Shown here: in pieces, positions 52,388 through 62,167 of the stretch
How positions within the stretch are numbered: the stretch's first letter is position 1
Layout of the letters: each line of letters opens with the position of its first letter
From: Luteibaculum oceani
GTDB taxonomy: Bacteria > Bacteroidota > Bacteroidia > Flavobacteriales_D > Luteibaculaceae
Assembly: GCF_007995015.1 (NCBI RefSeq)
Contig: NZ_VORB01000011.1
Coordinates: 1 to 64,000 of the forward strand
DNA length: 64,000 bases
Direction: 5' to 3'
Made by a program: the position numbers and the translations under genes
Notes under the pieces: generated by a model
Told to the model about the DNA's origin: nothing
Seen by the model: the letters and a program-made list of their open reading frames with translations, nothing else
Database searches by the model: none

Positions 52388-54787
52388 TTACCATTCCACC
52401 ATCACTCCAATACTGGGAAGAACCGTCCCAGAGCTGTTTTCAATAAATCTTGGTAGATATTGGTTCGTGTTGTTTGGGTTTTCTATTGGATTCCCTGCAT
52501 TATCTCGCTCTACATCCACAAAAGGAGGTCCAAATACCTGATTGTTGTATAGATTTTCTATGTCGATGTAGCAATTGAGGCTCCATTTCTCGAAAAACCA
52601 TTTTTTATCCAATCGAATATCTAAACCATGGGCATTGGATAAGCGTGCGCTATTAATTCTGTTCCAATCTGGAACTCCTTGCTGCGTTACATCCCAGACC
52701 GATTTGGTCATAGATAATGGAATATTAAAGGGGGTATAGGGCGCCCCACCGAGGAATCTAAATTTAATCCCCAATTCCCAATTTCTTTTGAATTTCTTCC
52801 CAGCGGTAATGTTTAGAATATGTCTATTATCCCAAGAAGAAGCCACGAATTCTTTCCCTGGATCTCTAAACTCGCTTCGTACAAAGGTGTAGGAAATTAA
52901 ACCGTAAATACTTGAACTTAAGCTTTGTTGCGCGAAGAATTCAAGCCCATAACTTCTTCCCTCGCTTATACTCGCAACCGGTTCTGTTCCAATTACCCCA
53001 AAGTCTGCTCCCAAATTGGCTAGCGATATACTGTCGTTTAGGGAAAAAGGATATTGCTTGTACCATTTTGCAAATCCCTCTACGGATATCTTAGAAAAAT
53101 CGGTAGGGGTGTATGACCAGCCTACCACCCATTGATCATTTCTAATGTATTCTAGCCTAGTTTTATTCACAAAGTCTTCCCCATTTTCCTTGTATCCCAT
53201 AGCCGTTAAAGGGGGTAACTGGAAATATCTACCTAGGCTACTACTTAGGCGCATCTTCTCATTTAAGGCATAAGACAGTGCTATGCGTGGCGAGAATTGG
53301 TTAAACGGATTTGACATTTTACTCGAGTAGCTGTTAGCATCTAAACGCAATCCCACCGAGAGATCTAGCCTATTGTTTAATAAGGATCTAGTAGCTTGCA
53401 TAAAGCCGGCATATTTAAAAAAGCCAAGGCTAGATTGATAGCTATTTAATAAGGCATCTTGGTTGCGAATTACAAAATTCTCCGTTTCATTTCGGTATTG
53501 GATGAACTCTAATCCAGCTCCGGTATTAACTTTCCAATTACCAAACAGAGCGTTGTTTTCGTAGCGGAACTTATTTTCAATTTCCTGACTATTGTAGTCC
53601 AGAATTAGATTTGCCGGGACGGATATGTTTTTTCTAAATTTTTCGGCACTATTGTTTAGGTGCGACCTACTCACAACAATCAATTGATTTCCATTTTCTC
53701 GAAAGCGCGTCCATTTAGCTCCCAAAGTGTAATTCCATTGGTTATTTACCGGTAAATTTCCCAGAATGTATTCATTGCGTTGAACAAGGGCGCTATCATT
53801 TAATCCATCGTTTACCGATTCGTTTAATGCAAACTGATCAACGGCTGCAAGTGCTACCACAGTAAGTCTGTCGTTTTTTCCAAAACTGAAATCGTGTTTG
53901 TATTGTAGATCGTTATAGGTGGGAAGGAAGGGGAGAGCAAGGGCTTTAAACAAGAATTGCAAATAAGATCTGCGTACGGACAATATAAAATTTGAATTTT
54001 TGCCACTAGGTCCATCAAGGGTGATACCCACATCGCTAGATCCCAGCATAAAAGTACCTGCCAGTCGATCTGGATTACCCTGAATTTGTCGTATATCCAA
54101 AACCGAGCTTAATGCATTTCCGCGATTAGTCGGAAAAGCAGAGGTATATAAATCAACATTTCGAATGAAGTTGACGTTTAACAAGCCCACCGGACCTCCC
54201 GAAGAACCTTGAGTAGCAAAGTGATTGATATTTGGCACCTCTATCCCATCTATAAAAAATCGATTTTCGTTGGGTGCACCTCCTCTTACGAGTAGATCAT
54301 TTCTAAATGAGACCGTTGTTGCGACACCTGGTAAAATTTGGATAACCTTTGATATATCTCTATTTCCACCCGGGTTTCGGTAGATTTCTGCGGCACCCAA
54401 TCTTTGTAAACTCACTGGGGTTTCGCTTGAGTTTTGTATTGGGGAACTAGAAATTTCCACCTCCTGTAGCGTTTCAGCTCGAGGTATTAATCTTATACTT
54501 AGGGTAGTAGGTTTATTGTTGCGTACAATTATTTCTTTTCCCGAATACTTCTCAAAACCGACATAGGAGCAGATTATGTTGTATGTACCTGGATTTAGTT
54601 TTGTAAAACTAAAGGATCCGTCAACATCCGATGTGGTTCCGGTTTCCAGCCCCTGAATAAGGATATTTGCAAAGGGAATGGGCTCGTTGTTTAGATCATT
54701 AACTACTGTGCCTTTGATAGTTCCATTTTGCGAGTATGAGAAGAATGCAGTAAATAGTAGGAAAATAAATGGAATTGTATTTTTCAT
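52388..54787 (-). CDS. TonB-dependent receptor with carboxypeptidase-like domain
   Basis: 799 residues from the ATG at 54787 (signal peptide MKNTIPFIFLLFTAFFSYSQ); seven codons upstream lack support. A carboxypeptidase-like domain (GTIKGTVVNDLNNEPIPFANIL), then a plug with the motif RGGAPNENRFFIDGIEVPN and a barrel ending GVMVEW. Of the SusC-unrelated, FecA-like group; the substrate is unknown. Tail residues end in Trp. Confidence 0.85.
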   Translation of the reverse strand: MKNTIPFIFLLFTAFFSYSQNGTIKGTVVNDLNNEPIPFANILIQGLETGTTSDVDGSFSFTKLNPGTYNIICSYVGFEKYSGKEIIVRNNKPTTLSIRLIPRAETLQEVEISSSPIQNSSETPVSLQRLGAAEIYRNPGGNRDISKVIQILPGVATTVSFRNDLLVRGGAPNENRFFIDGIEVPNINHFATQGSSGGPVGLLNVNFIRNVDLYTSAFPTNRGNALSSVLDIRQIQGNPDRLAGTFMLGSSDVGITLDGPSGKNSNFILSVRRSYLQFLFKALALPFLPTYNDLQYKHDFSFGKNDRLTVVALAAVDQFALNESVNDGLNDSALVQRNEYILGNLPVNNQWNYTLGAKWTRFRENGNQLIVVSRSHLNNSAEKFRKNISVPANLILDYNSQEIENKFRYENNALFGNWKVNTGAGLEFIQYRNETENFVIRNQDALLNSYQSSLGFFKYAGFMQATRSLLNNRLDLSVGLRLDANSYSSKMSNPFNQFSPRIALSYALNEKMRLSSSLGRYFQLPPLTAMGYKENGEDFVNKTRLEYIRNDQWVVGWSYTPTDFSKISVEGFAKWYKQYPFSLNDSISLANLGADFGVIGTEPVASISEGRSYGLEFFAQQSLSSSIYGLISYTFVRSEFRDPGKEFVASSWDNRHILNITAGKKFKRNWELGIKFRFLGGAPYTPFNIPLSMTKSVWDVTQQGVPDWNRINSARLSNAHGLDIRLDKKWFFEKWSLNCYIDIENLYNNQVFGPPFVDVERDNAGNPIENPNNTNQYLPRFIENSSGTVLPSIGVMVEW

Positions 54788-54986
54788 ATTGCAGTAAACC
54801 ATCGACACAAATTATTGTTCTATAACTCCGACAAAGCTTTGCTTAAGTCAGCTAAAAGTGGAAATTATGTCCTAAAGTATAATTTGGGTTGAATTAAATT
54901 GCTGATAAAAAGAATTAAATATTTCGCCATTTTCCGTCTGCAAAGTATTTTGGCTGACAGAAAATAAGTAGTTCCACCAATAATTA

Positions 54987-56684
54987 ATGGAAAACAAAGA
55001 GCAACTAACACCAGTACAAAGGTTTTGGCGCTTGTTAAAGCCTGACCGTAAGGAGATTAGAAACGTATATCTAATCGCCATGATTACGGGGTTGGTAAAC
55101 CTTTCGCTGCCTTTGGGTATACAGGCCATCATCAACTTTATCCAAGGGGGTGCTGTAAGTACTGCGTGGATTGTATTGGTGGTATTGGTTGTTTTAGGAA
55201 TTGCCATAGTAGGGGCTTTGCAAATTGCACAGATGCGGATAACGGAAAATTTGCAGCAAAAGATCTTTACTCGCGCGGCATTCGATTTTGGTTATCGCTT
55301 GCCTCATATTAAAATGGAGGCCCTTTACGATAAGTATGCCCCAGAACTAATGAACCGTTTTTTCGATGTTATGTCGGTTCAAAAGGGCTTGTCTAAAATG
55401 CTTATTGATTTTTCTGCAGCTGCCCTACAGGTATTTTTTGGACTATTACTGCTTTCGCTATACCATCCGTTCTTTATCCTCTTTAGTGTCGCGCTAATAT
55501 TATTGGTTTATGCCATTTTTAGGTTTACTGCTAAAAAAGGTCTTGATACTAGTCTATCGGAGTCAAAGAGGAAATACGAGGTGGCCCATTGGCTAGAGGA
55601 ATTGGCAAGGGCGAACATCACCTTTAAGCTAGCTGGTAAAAGTAATTTGGCTTTACACAGGATAGATCACAGTACTGAAAAGTATTTGGATGAGCGTGAA
55701 AATCACTTTAAAGTACTGGTACAACAGTATGCATTTATGGTACTTTTTAAGGTGATTGTTGCAACCGGATTGTTGGCCATAGGTGGAGCCCTGGTTATTG
55801 AACAGGAAATGAATATTGGGCAGTTTGTAGCTGCGGAGATTGTTATTCTTTTGATAATGAGCGCGGTAGAAAAACTTATTGTCAACCTAGAAGTAATTTA
55901 TGATATCCTAACCTCCCTTGAAAAGATTGGCCAGGTAACCGACTTGGAACTGGAGGATAGTACTGGAACCCATGTAGGTATTGAAGACTTTAGTACTCCT
56001 ATTGCAGTAACCACCGATAAGCTTACTTTCACCTATCCCAACCAGCCAAAGAACGTATTGGATCAAATCTCATTTAAAATTAATAAAGGGGATAGGGTAT
56101 TTATAACGGGAGCAAGCGATAGCGGAAAGAGTACGCTACTTTATTTAATGGGTGGCTTGTATCAACCCACTGGTGGTTTTATTGCCTACGATGACATTCC
56201 AATGGGGAACTTGAACCCTGAGAGCCTTCGAGATAAAATTGGAAATTGTCTTGAACAGGAAAAAATATTTCAGGGGACTATAGAAGAAAATATTAGCCTA
56301 GGTAGACCCGGTATCACACTCGACGATGTAATCAACGCCGTTGAAATTTGTGGCTTGAAGAAATTTGTCCGTCAAACAAAGGAAGGTTATAATACTGTGC
56401 TGAGTCCAGAGGGTAGAAGTCTGTCTCGTGGACAAACCCAAAAATTAATGTTGGCAAGAGCAATAGTAACAAAGCCAACGCTTCTTATTCTCGAGAATGC
56501 CTTTAACGCAATAGACTACGAAGATAAAATTCGCGTAATGGACCGTATTTGCGATCCAAAGATGCCATGGACTTTAGTTGCTGTTTCGGCTGATCCGGAC
56601 TTATACAAAAGATGTAACAAGGTGCTTACCTTGGAGCACGGTAAGGTGGATTCTATGATAGAGAAAGGAGGTGGAAATGCTTAA
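54987..56684 (+). CDS. Type I secretion ABC transporter with degenerate ATPase
   Basis: 565 residues. An exporter-type membrane domain with about six helices (NVYLIAMITGLVNLSLPLGI, WIVLVVLVVLGIAIVGAL and others) and a nucleotide-binding domain. Walker A GASDSGKST near residue 375 and the signature SRGQTQKLMLARA near 475 are present, but Walker B reads LLILENAFNAID where active transporters have LLILDEATSALD, and the H-loop region TLVAVSADPDLY has no His. The catalytic Glu and switch His are therefore missing. There is no N-terminal peptidase domain. It overlaps the HlyD gene by 14 bases. Confidence 0.85.
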   Translation: MENKEQLTPVQRFWRLLKPDRKEIRNVYLIAMITGLVNLSLPLGIQAIINFIQGGAVSTAWIVLVVLVVLGIAIVGALQIAQMRITENLQQKIFTRAAFDFGYRLPHIKMEALYDKYAPELMNRFFDVMSVQKGLSKMLIDFSAAALQVFFGLLLLSLYHPFFILFSVALILLVYAIFRFTAKKGLDTSLSESKRKYEVAHWLEELARANITFKLAGKSNLALHRIDHSTEKYLDERENHFKVLVQQYAFMVLFKVIVATGLLAIGGALVIEQEMNIGQFVAAEIVILLIMSAVEKLIVNLEVIYDILTSLEKIGQVTDLELEDSTGTHVGIEDFSTPIAVTTDKLTFTYPNQPKNVLDQISFKINKGDRVFITGASDSGKSTLLYLMGGLYQPTGGFIAYDDIPMGNLNPESLRDKIGNCLEQEKIFQGTIEENISLGRPGITLDDVINAVEICGLKKFVRQTKEGYNTVLSPEGRSLSRGQTQKLMLARAIVTKPTLLILENAFNAIDYEDKIRVMDRICDPKMPWTLVAVSADPDLYKRCNKVLTLEHGKVDSMIEKGGGNA

Positions 56685-58035
56685 TATTTCTCCATCCCAA
56701 CGTTGTGAGGTAAACCATTCGGAGTTTAACTCATTTAAGAGGATCGCCCATCGTCACCGAGGGAGAAGACCCATATGGTTCTTTGGAATTTCCTTTGTTT
56801 TTCTATTCATCATTTTGCTTTTGCCTTGGACCCAAACAATTCGCTCAAAGGGGGTGGTTACCACTTTGAGGCCTAACCAAAGACCACAATCGGTGCAGTC
56901 TGTAATTGCCGGTAGGATAGAGCAGTGGTACATACAGGAGGGACAATATGTTGAAAAAGGTGATACGATAATATTTTTATCGGAGATTAAAGACGAGTAT
57001 TTCGATCCTGAATTATTAAAACGTACCCAGAAGCAAATTGACGCTAAAAAAGAAAGCTATAAATCCTACCAATCCAAGGTAATTGCTTTGGATAACCGTA
57101 TTTCTGCTCTAGAAAACACCGTTATATTAAAGGAAAAGCAGCTTAAGAACAAGGTAAGACAAGCACAGTTAAAATTAGAGAGCGACTCGTTAGACCTGGA
57201 GGCGGCCCGTGTAAATTATCAGGTAGCCATTGACAGATTTGAGCGTATGCGTGGACTGTACGATCAGGGTTTGAAGTCGCTTACTGATTTTGAAAGCCGA
57301 AAAATGGGCTTGCAAAAGGATAAGTCCAAGTTAATTGAGGTTGAAAATAAGTGGTTAGCATCTCAAAACGAACTAATTAACGCACAGGTTGAGTTACAGA
57401 GTGTATTGGTGCAGTATGAGGAGTACATAGCTAAGGCTAAGTCCGAACGATTTTCTGCATTATCCTCCCAATATGCGGTGGAAGTTGATATAGCAAAACT
57501 TGAAAACAAGCTGAAAAATTACGAGCGTAGACAGGGGTTTTACTACATCACAGCCCCTCAATCTGGTTACATAACTCGGGCATTAAAAGGGGGGATAGGA
57601 GAAACTATTAAAGAAGGCGATGAAGTAGTAGGAATTATGCCTTCTAACTACGAATTGGCAGTTGAGATGATGGTAAATCCAGTGGACTTACCCTTGCTGG
57701 AGTTAGGTCAGGAAGTTAGAATTCAATTTGACGGGTGGCCTGCTATAGTTTTCTCAGGGTGGCCAAATACTAGTTACGGTACTTATGGTGGAAAGGTATT
57801 TGCAATTGAAAATTTTACATACCAGAGCGGTAAATACAGAGTTTTGGTGGCACAAGATAGTTCCACGGTTGCATGGCCCGAGGCCTTGAGACCAGGAGGG
57901 GGGACCAATAATTTTTTGCTGCTAAAAGACGTTCCAGTTTGGTATGAAATCTGGCGGAAAATAAACGGTTTCCCACCCGATTTTTATAAGGAAGTGGAAA
58001 AAGAAAAAGGTGTAACGAAAAAGAAAAAGCAATGA
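56671..58035 (+). CDS. HlyD-type membrane fusion protein
   Basis: 454 residues. One membrane helix (WFFGISFVFLFIILLLPW near residue 34), then a lipoyl-like strand pair (QSVIAGRIEQWYIQEGQYVEKGD near 75, in part), a long coiled coil (about 110-275) and a C-terminal domain with GYITRALKGGIGETIKEGDEV. It bridges the ABC transporter and TolC. Its stop overlaps the TolC start by 4 bases. Confidence 0.9.
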   Translation: MEMLNISPSQRCEVNHSEFNSFKRIAHRHRGRRPIWFFGISFVFLFIILLLPWTQTIRSKGVVTTLRPNQRPQSVQSVIAGRIEQWYIQEGQYVEKGDTIIFLSEIKDEYFDPELLKRTQKQIDAKKESYKSYQSKVIALDNRISALENTVILKEKQLKNKVRQAQLKLESDSLDLEAARVNYQVAIDRFERMRGLYDQGLKSLTDFESRKMGLQKDKSKLIEVENKWLASQNELINAQVELQSVLVQYEEYIAKAKSERFSALSSQYAVEVDIAKLENKLKNYERRQGFYYITAPQSGYITRALKGGIGETIKEGDEVVGIMPSNYELAVEMMVNPVDLPLLELGQEVRIQFDGWPAIVFSGWPNTSYGTYGGKVFAIENFTYQSGKYRVLVAQDSSTVAWPEALRPGGGTNNFLLLKDVPVWYEIWRKINGFPPDFYKEVEKEKGVTKKKKQ

Positions 58036-59423
58036 TGCGGAGCTTGTTGCCATTCGTTCTTATTCTTTTCACAATTACCTCACCAATTTTAGGGCAGTCT
58101 AGCACTACGGAGTTGGGCTACCAAGATTTTATAGAAAGGGTATTTGAGCATCATCCAGAGGCGGTGGTAGCTAACTTAATCGAGACCCGTGCTTTAGCTA
58201 AGTTGTCTGAAAGCCGAGGGAACTTCGACCCTCAATTTTTTATCGATATATCAGAAAAAAAGTTCGATCAAAAAGATTACTACGGATTAAGAGAAATGGG
58301 ATTGGTGGTTCCAACCGTATTGGGACTAAAATTTGATGCAGGTTTGGAGCGAAATAGAGGGGTATTTTTAAATCCTGAAAATAGCACCCCCTCCGATGGC
58401 TTGTATTATGCCGGAGTAAGCCTACCCATTTTACAAGGTTTAATCACCGATAAAAGGAGAACAGCATTAGCAAAGGCAAAAGCTTTAGCACAAGTAGGAG
58501 AAGCAGAAAAGGACCTCGCCTTAGCCACCCTCCATTATAATGCTTCAAATGCCTACTACAATTGGTGTGCAGCCTATCTTAAATTAAATATCTACAAGGA
58601 TGCGCTTTTTGCTGCTAGAACTAGGTATAATGCGGTAGTTAATAGTTATTATTTAGGAGATAAGCCCGCAATAGATACGGTAGAGGCAGGAATTCAAGTA
58701 GCTAATAGACAGGTGGATTTAAACAATCAAATTATTAAGCTATTTAAGGCTAAAAACGATTTGGAGACCTACCTATGGCAAAATGGTTATTTACCCTTGG
58801 AGCTCGACAGTAATACAATTCCACGTGTGAGAGACTTTTATGCTCGCGATTTCGATAGTAAACTTGACTCCTTGCAGTTCCCATTGCTTCGTGCATTAAA
58901 GGGCGAGATTGCCGCAACAAAAACGGAGCTTAGGTGGGCTAGAGAACAAATCAAACCCACCTTAAATTTGAAGTATCAAGTTCTAAACTCTGCGAGTTTG
59001 CAGCCTAATGAATTGCGGTACCAAGGGTTGGATAACAATTACAAGTGGGGGCTGGAATTTACTTTTCCAATTTTAATCAGAGAAGCCAGAGGTAAATCGC
59101 GTTTTTATGCTGCAAAAACGGAGTCTTTAGAACGGAAGTACCAGTCAAAAGAGCGAGAGATTGAAAATAAGGTGGAGGTTAATATTCAAGCTTTAGAAAT
59201 ACTTAAGCAACAACAAAAATTGGTGGATAGAAATGTGGCCAATTACAATGAGTTGCTGGGTGCCGAAAGAACCTTATTTCAAAATGGGGAAAGTTCCCTG
59301 TTTTTAGTTAATGCGCGTGAACAAGGTTGGTTAAAATCGCAAATAGACCGGATAGATAATGTCTTGAAAACCGCAAATTCGGAGTTAGAATTGGGCCTAA
59401 TATATGGGTACTATAAAAACTAA
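58032..59423 (+). CDS. TolC-family outer membrane efflux protein
   Basis: 463 residues. Signal peptide (RSLLPFVLILFTITSPILG) and alternating helical hairpins of the TolC type, with coiled segments such as VEAGIQVANRQVDLNNQIIK and EREIENKVEVNIQALEILKQ. It forms the outer-membrane channel. The three genes together form a type I secretion system. Convergent with the response regulator, overlapping by 4 bases. Confidence 0.9.
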   Translation: MMRSLLPFVLILFTITSPILGQSSTTELGYQDFIERVFEHHPEAVVANLIETRALAKLSESRGNFDPQFFIDISEKKFDQKDYYGLREMGLVVPTVLGLKFDAGLERNRGVFLNPENSTPSDGLYYAGVSLPILQGLITDKRRTALAKAKALAQVGEAEKDLALATLHYNASNAYYNWCAAYLKLNIYKDALFAARTRYNAVVNSYYLGDKPAIDTVEAGIQVANRQVDLNNQIIKLFKAKNDLETYLWQNGYLPLELDSNTIPRVRDFYARDFDSKLDSLQFPLLRALKGEIAATKTELRWAREQIKPTLNLKYQVLNSASLQPNELRYQGLDNNYKWGLEFTFPILIREARGKSRFYAAKTESLERKYQSKEREIENKVEVNIQALEILKQQQKLVDRNVANYNELLGAERTLFQNGESSLFLVNAREQGWLKSQIDRIDNVLKTANSELELGLIYGYYKN

Positions 59424-59836
59424 AGGGTAAGTTCTAAATCTGGGAAGTGTTTCTTTAAAATTTTAGCCATTTTCCCCTTGCTTAAAGGTTTGCTTTCAAA
59501 GGCTTTTAAAATTCCAATTTTTTTGGCTTTATCAGAATCTGTTCTGCTAAGTGAGGTGGTAAGCATTACAATGATAACCTTGGCTTTAGCCTTTTGGTCT
59601 AGCTTATCGTAGGCTTCTAAAAACTCCCAGCCATTCATTCCTGGCATATTTATATCCAAGAGAATTAAGTCTGGGGCTAATTCACCCTTTTCAAACAGTT
59701 CTTGTAAATAATCAATTGCTAAATCTCCTCTTTCCTTGCATACGATCTCTTTGCAGCAATTTAGACGCTCAATTATAATGGTGTTTAACAAGTTAGTCGG
59801 TTGGTCGTCGTCTACCAGCAGGATTTTATTTAACAT
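59420..59836 (-). CDS. Single-domain response regulator
   Basis: 138 residues, receiver domain only. Acidic pair DDD near 8-10, phospho-accepting Asp in LILLDINMPGMNGWEF near 60, Thr in MLTTSL and Lys in ESKPLSKGKM. Such CheY-like proteins pass signals by protein contact. It lies 9 bp after the PAS kinase gene on the same strand, its likely partner. Confidence 0.88.
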   Translation of the reverse strand: MLNKILLVDDDQPTNLLNTIIIERLNCCKEIVCKERGDLAIDYLQELFEKGELAPDLILLDINMPGMNGWEFLEAYDKLDQKAKAKVIIVMLTTSLSRTDSDKAKKIGILKAFESKPLSKGKMAKILKKHFPDLELTL

Positions 59837-59845
59837 GAAACAGGT

Positions 59846-60916
59846 TTAATTAGGCAGGCTAAATGTAAAAATTGTTCCTTTTCCCTTAACGGATTTACAA
59901 TTTATTTTCCCTCCATGGTGTTCCACAATCTTTTTGCAGCACGCCAATCCTACTCCTAATCCGTTGTATATTGACTTTTCTTGTAGTTGTTGGAATATTT
60001 GGAATATTCTATCGGCGTATTCCATTTCAAATCCTACACCATTGTCTTCTATGGATATGCTTACCTCGTTAGCTACCTTTTGAGACTTTATATAGATTTC
60101 GGGCTTACGATCTGCAGAAGAAAAGGTTAAAGCATTGCTTATTAGATGTTTAACCAACACTCTAAATTCCTCTGGAAAAGCTTTGATCAAATCAACATCC
60201 CCCTGATTTACAATGTAGGCTTCCTTTTCTTTAATGAGGTCCTTAAGCTCTGTCTCAACCTCCGAAAGAGTTTCTTTAAATGAAATAATTTCCTTGTCGC
60301 CCTCAGCACCTATGCTAGAATACTCTAAAATAACCTCTAATTTTTGTTTCAGCAGTTCGGTGGACTGATTTATTAAATTAAGGTACTCTTTACCATCTTT
60401 ATTTAGACTGCTTCCTATTTCATCTTTTAGCAAATCTAGAAAGCCTTCAATATTGCTAAGGGGTTGTTTTAAATCGTGGGTGCACAGGTAAGCGAATTGT
60501 TCTAATTGTCTGTTGGTTTGTTCCAGCTTTAGTTCAGCTTCTTTGCGCTGCGTAATGTCTTGAACCATTCCAATGGCTTCATCAGTTGAATTACCATCCT
60601 CATCTTTTATTAGCGCTACGTTAAGTAGTCCCCAAATGGTATCTCCCTTTTTGGTTATGTACCTTTTTTCCATGGTGTAGTTCAAAATTTCACCTTTTAC
60701 CAATTGGTTAAATTGAACTACATCCTTTTCTAAATCATCGGGGTGCGTAAATTCTCCAAAACTCATGTTAGCAAGTTCCTCACCCGTATACCCCAACATC
60801 TCTTGAATCGCTCGGTTTGTTTTATACGGATGGCCTTGGGAATTAACCACAGCCAGACCAACCCCGGAGTTTGTAAATACTAAATTGAAAAGATCTTCGC
60901 CTTTCTTCATCTGCAT
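59846..60916 (-). CDS. PAS-domain histidine kinase
   Basis: 356 residues, no membrane helix. A PAS domain fills about residues 10-130 (GVGLAVVNSQGHPYKTNRAIQEMLGYTGEEL in part), then HisKA with the phosphorylated His in CTHDLKQPLSNIEGF near 148 and an ATPase domain with DNGVGFEMEYADRIF and GLGVGLACCKKIVEHHGG. The signal is unknown. It is transcribed with the response regulator downstream. Confidence 0.88.
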   Translation of the reverse strand: MQMKKGEDLFNLVFTNSGVGLAVVNSQGHPYKTNRAIQEMLGYTGEELANMSFGEFTHPDDLEKDVVQFNQLVKGEILNYTMEKRYITKKGDTIWGLLNVALIKDEDGNSTDEAIGMVQDITQRKEAELKLEQTNRQLEQFAYLCTHDLKQPLSNIEGFLDLLKDEIGSSLNKDGKEYLNLINQSTELLKQKLEVILEYSSIGAEGDKEIISFKETLSEVETELKDLIKEKEAYIVNQGDVDLIKAFPEEFRVLVKHLISNALTFSSADRKPEIYIKSQKVANEVSISIEDNGVGFEMEYADRIFQIFQQLQEKSIYNGLGVGLACCKKIVEHHGGKINCKSVKGKGTIFTFSLPN

Positions 60917-61072
60917 CCAAAATTATAAAAGAAAGCCTCGAATCTTAAAAATATCAATCTTAAAGTTTGCCCCAATCGACAACAGTATTTCTACTATCCG
61001 ATAAATCACTCCTTTTTTCTATAAATGCCCCAGCTAGTTGCTAATTATTTACTTTAGTGCAAAGGAATTATT

Positions 61073-62167
61073 ATGCCACCTTTTCTCCCTGCAGAGTTAT
61101 CGTTTTCCATATTGGAAAATCTTCCCGTAGGAATTTTTATCCTTAAACTGGAGGATTTAAAATCCAAAGAGTTCCGGAATATATACGTGAATCCCGCAAA
61201 CTCTAAAATTGTGGGTATAGACTTTCAACCTTTTGTAGGAAAAACGTTGAGGGAATCTTTTCCAGATTCATATAAACACGGTTTACCTGATGCTTATATA
61301 AAAGCCTTACAAACGGGTGAGACCGTTATAATCGGAGAAATGGATTATGGAGATGATAAGGTGGAGCGGAAAACGTGGTATTTGGAAGCTGTTCCTATCG
61401 ATCATGAACACGTGATGTTAACAACTGAAAATATCACGGAGCTTAGCGTTGCGAAGAGACTTTTGGAGCAAAGAAGCCAGAAATTAGAGCATAAAAACAA
61501 GGAGATGGAGCAGTTTACCTACATGGTATCCCACGATCTAAAAAGCCCAATGAATTCAGTTATTGGTTGGATAAATCTACTTAAGGAGGAAGGAGAGGAA
61601 ATGTCCCCCTTGGTACAGCAAGCTTTCAATGCGGTAGATACTTCGGTTCACCGTATGAAAAGGTTAGTGGAAGACATCTTAGATTATGCTTTAATCGGAA
61701 CCTCGAAGAAAGAAAAATCCCAGGTAAACCTAACGCTAATTTGTAAAGCCATAGTGGAGGATCTTAAGGAGCGAATGGAAATTTCGCATGCTCAGGTGGT
61801 TTTTGATGAACTGCCCGTGGTGGAAGGCTTTGAAACAGAGTTAAGGCAATTACTGCAAAACCTTATTCACAACGCCATTAAATTTACTGGGGCAGGGGTT
61901 GATCCTTTGGTGAAATTGGAAAATCATTCTACCTCCGATTTTCATATTATTTCGATTGCTGACAATGGTATAGGGATAGCAAAGGAAGATCAGGAGAAGA
62001 TTTTTGGGGTATTTAATCGTCTTAATCTGGAAACAGAATATTCAGGATCTGGTATAGGTTTGGCGAATTGCAAAAAAATAGTTGATCTACACAATGGTAC
62101 CCTTTGGGTAGACTCTGAATTGGGAAAAGGTTCCGTATTTCATATCAAAATTCCAAAGAATCACTAG
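61073..62167 (+). CDS. PAS-domain histidine kinase
   Basis: 364 residues, soluble. An N-terminal PAS-like region (LPVGIFILKLEDLKSKEFRN in part), a short coiled linker, HisKA with the His in MVSHDLKSPMNSVIGW near 145, and an ATPase domain with IADNGIGIAKEDQEKIFG and GSGIGLANCKKIVDLHNG. It resembles the neighbouring kinase at 59846 but has a different PAS domain. Its 3' end overlaps the convergent membrane-protein gene by 23 bases. Confidence 0.88.
   Translation: MPPFLPAELSFSILENLPVGIFILKLEDLKSKEFRNIYVNPANSKIVGIDFQPFVGKTLRESFPDSYKHGLPDAYIKALQTGETVIIGEMDYGDDKVERKTWYLEAVPIDHEHVMLTTENITELSVAKRLLEQRSQKLEHKNKEMEQFTYMVSHDLKSPMNSVIGWINLLKEEGEEMSPLVQQAFNAVDTSVHRMKRLVEDILDYALIGTSKKEKSQVNLTLICKAIVEDLKERMEISHAQVVFDELPVVEGFETELRQLLQNLIHNAIKFTGAGVDPLVKLENHSTSDFHIISIADNGIGIAKEDQEKIFGVFNRLNLETEYSGSGIGLANCKKIVDLHNGTLWVDSELGKGSVFHIKIPKNH

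Noticed and set aside
54987-59423. Exporter dedicated to the lanthipeptide at 22398.
   Set aside because: More than 30 kb away and without a peptidase domain; nothing in the sequence connects the two.
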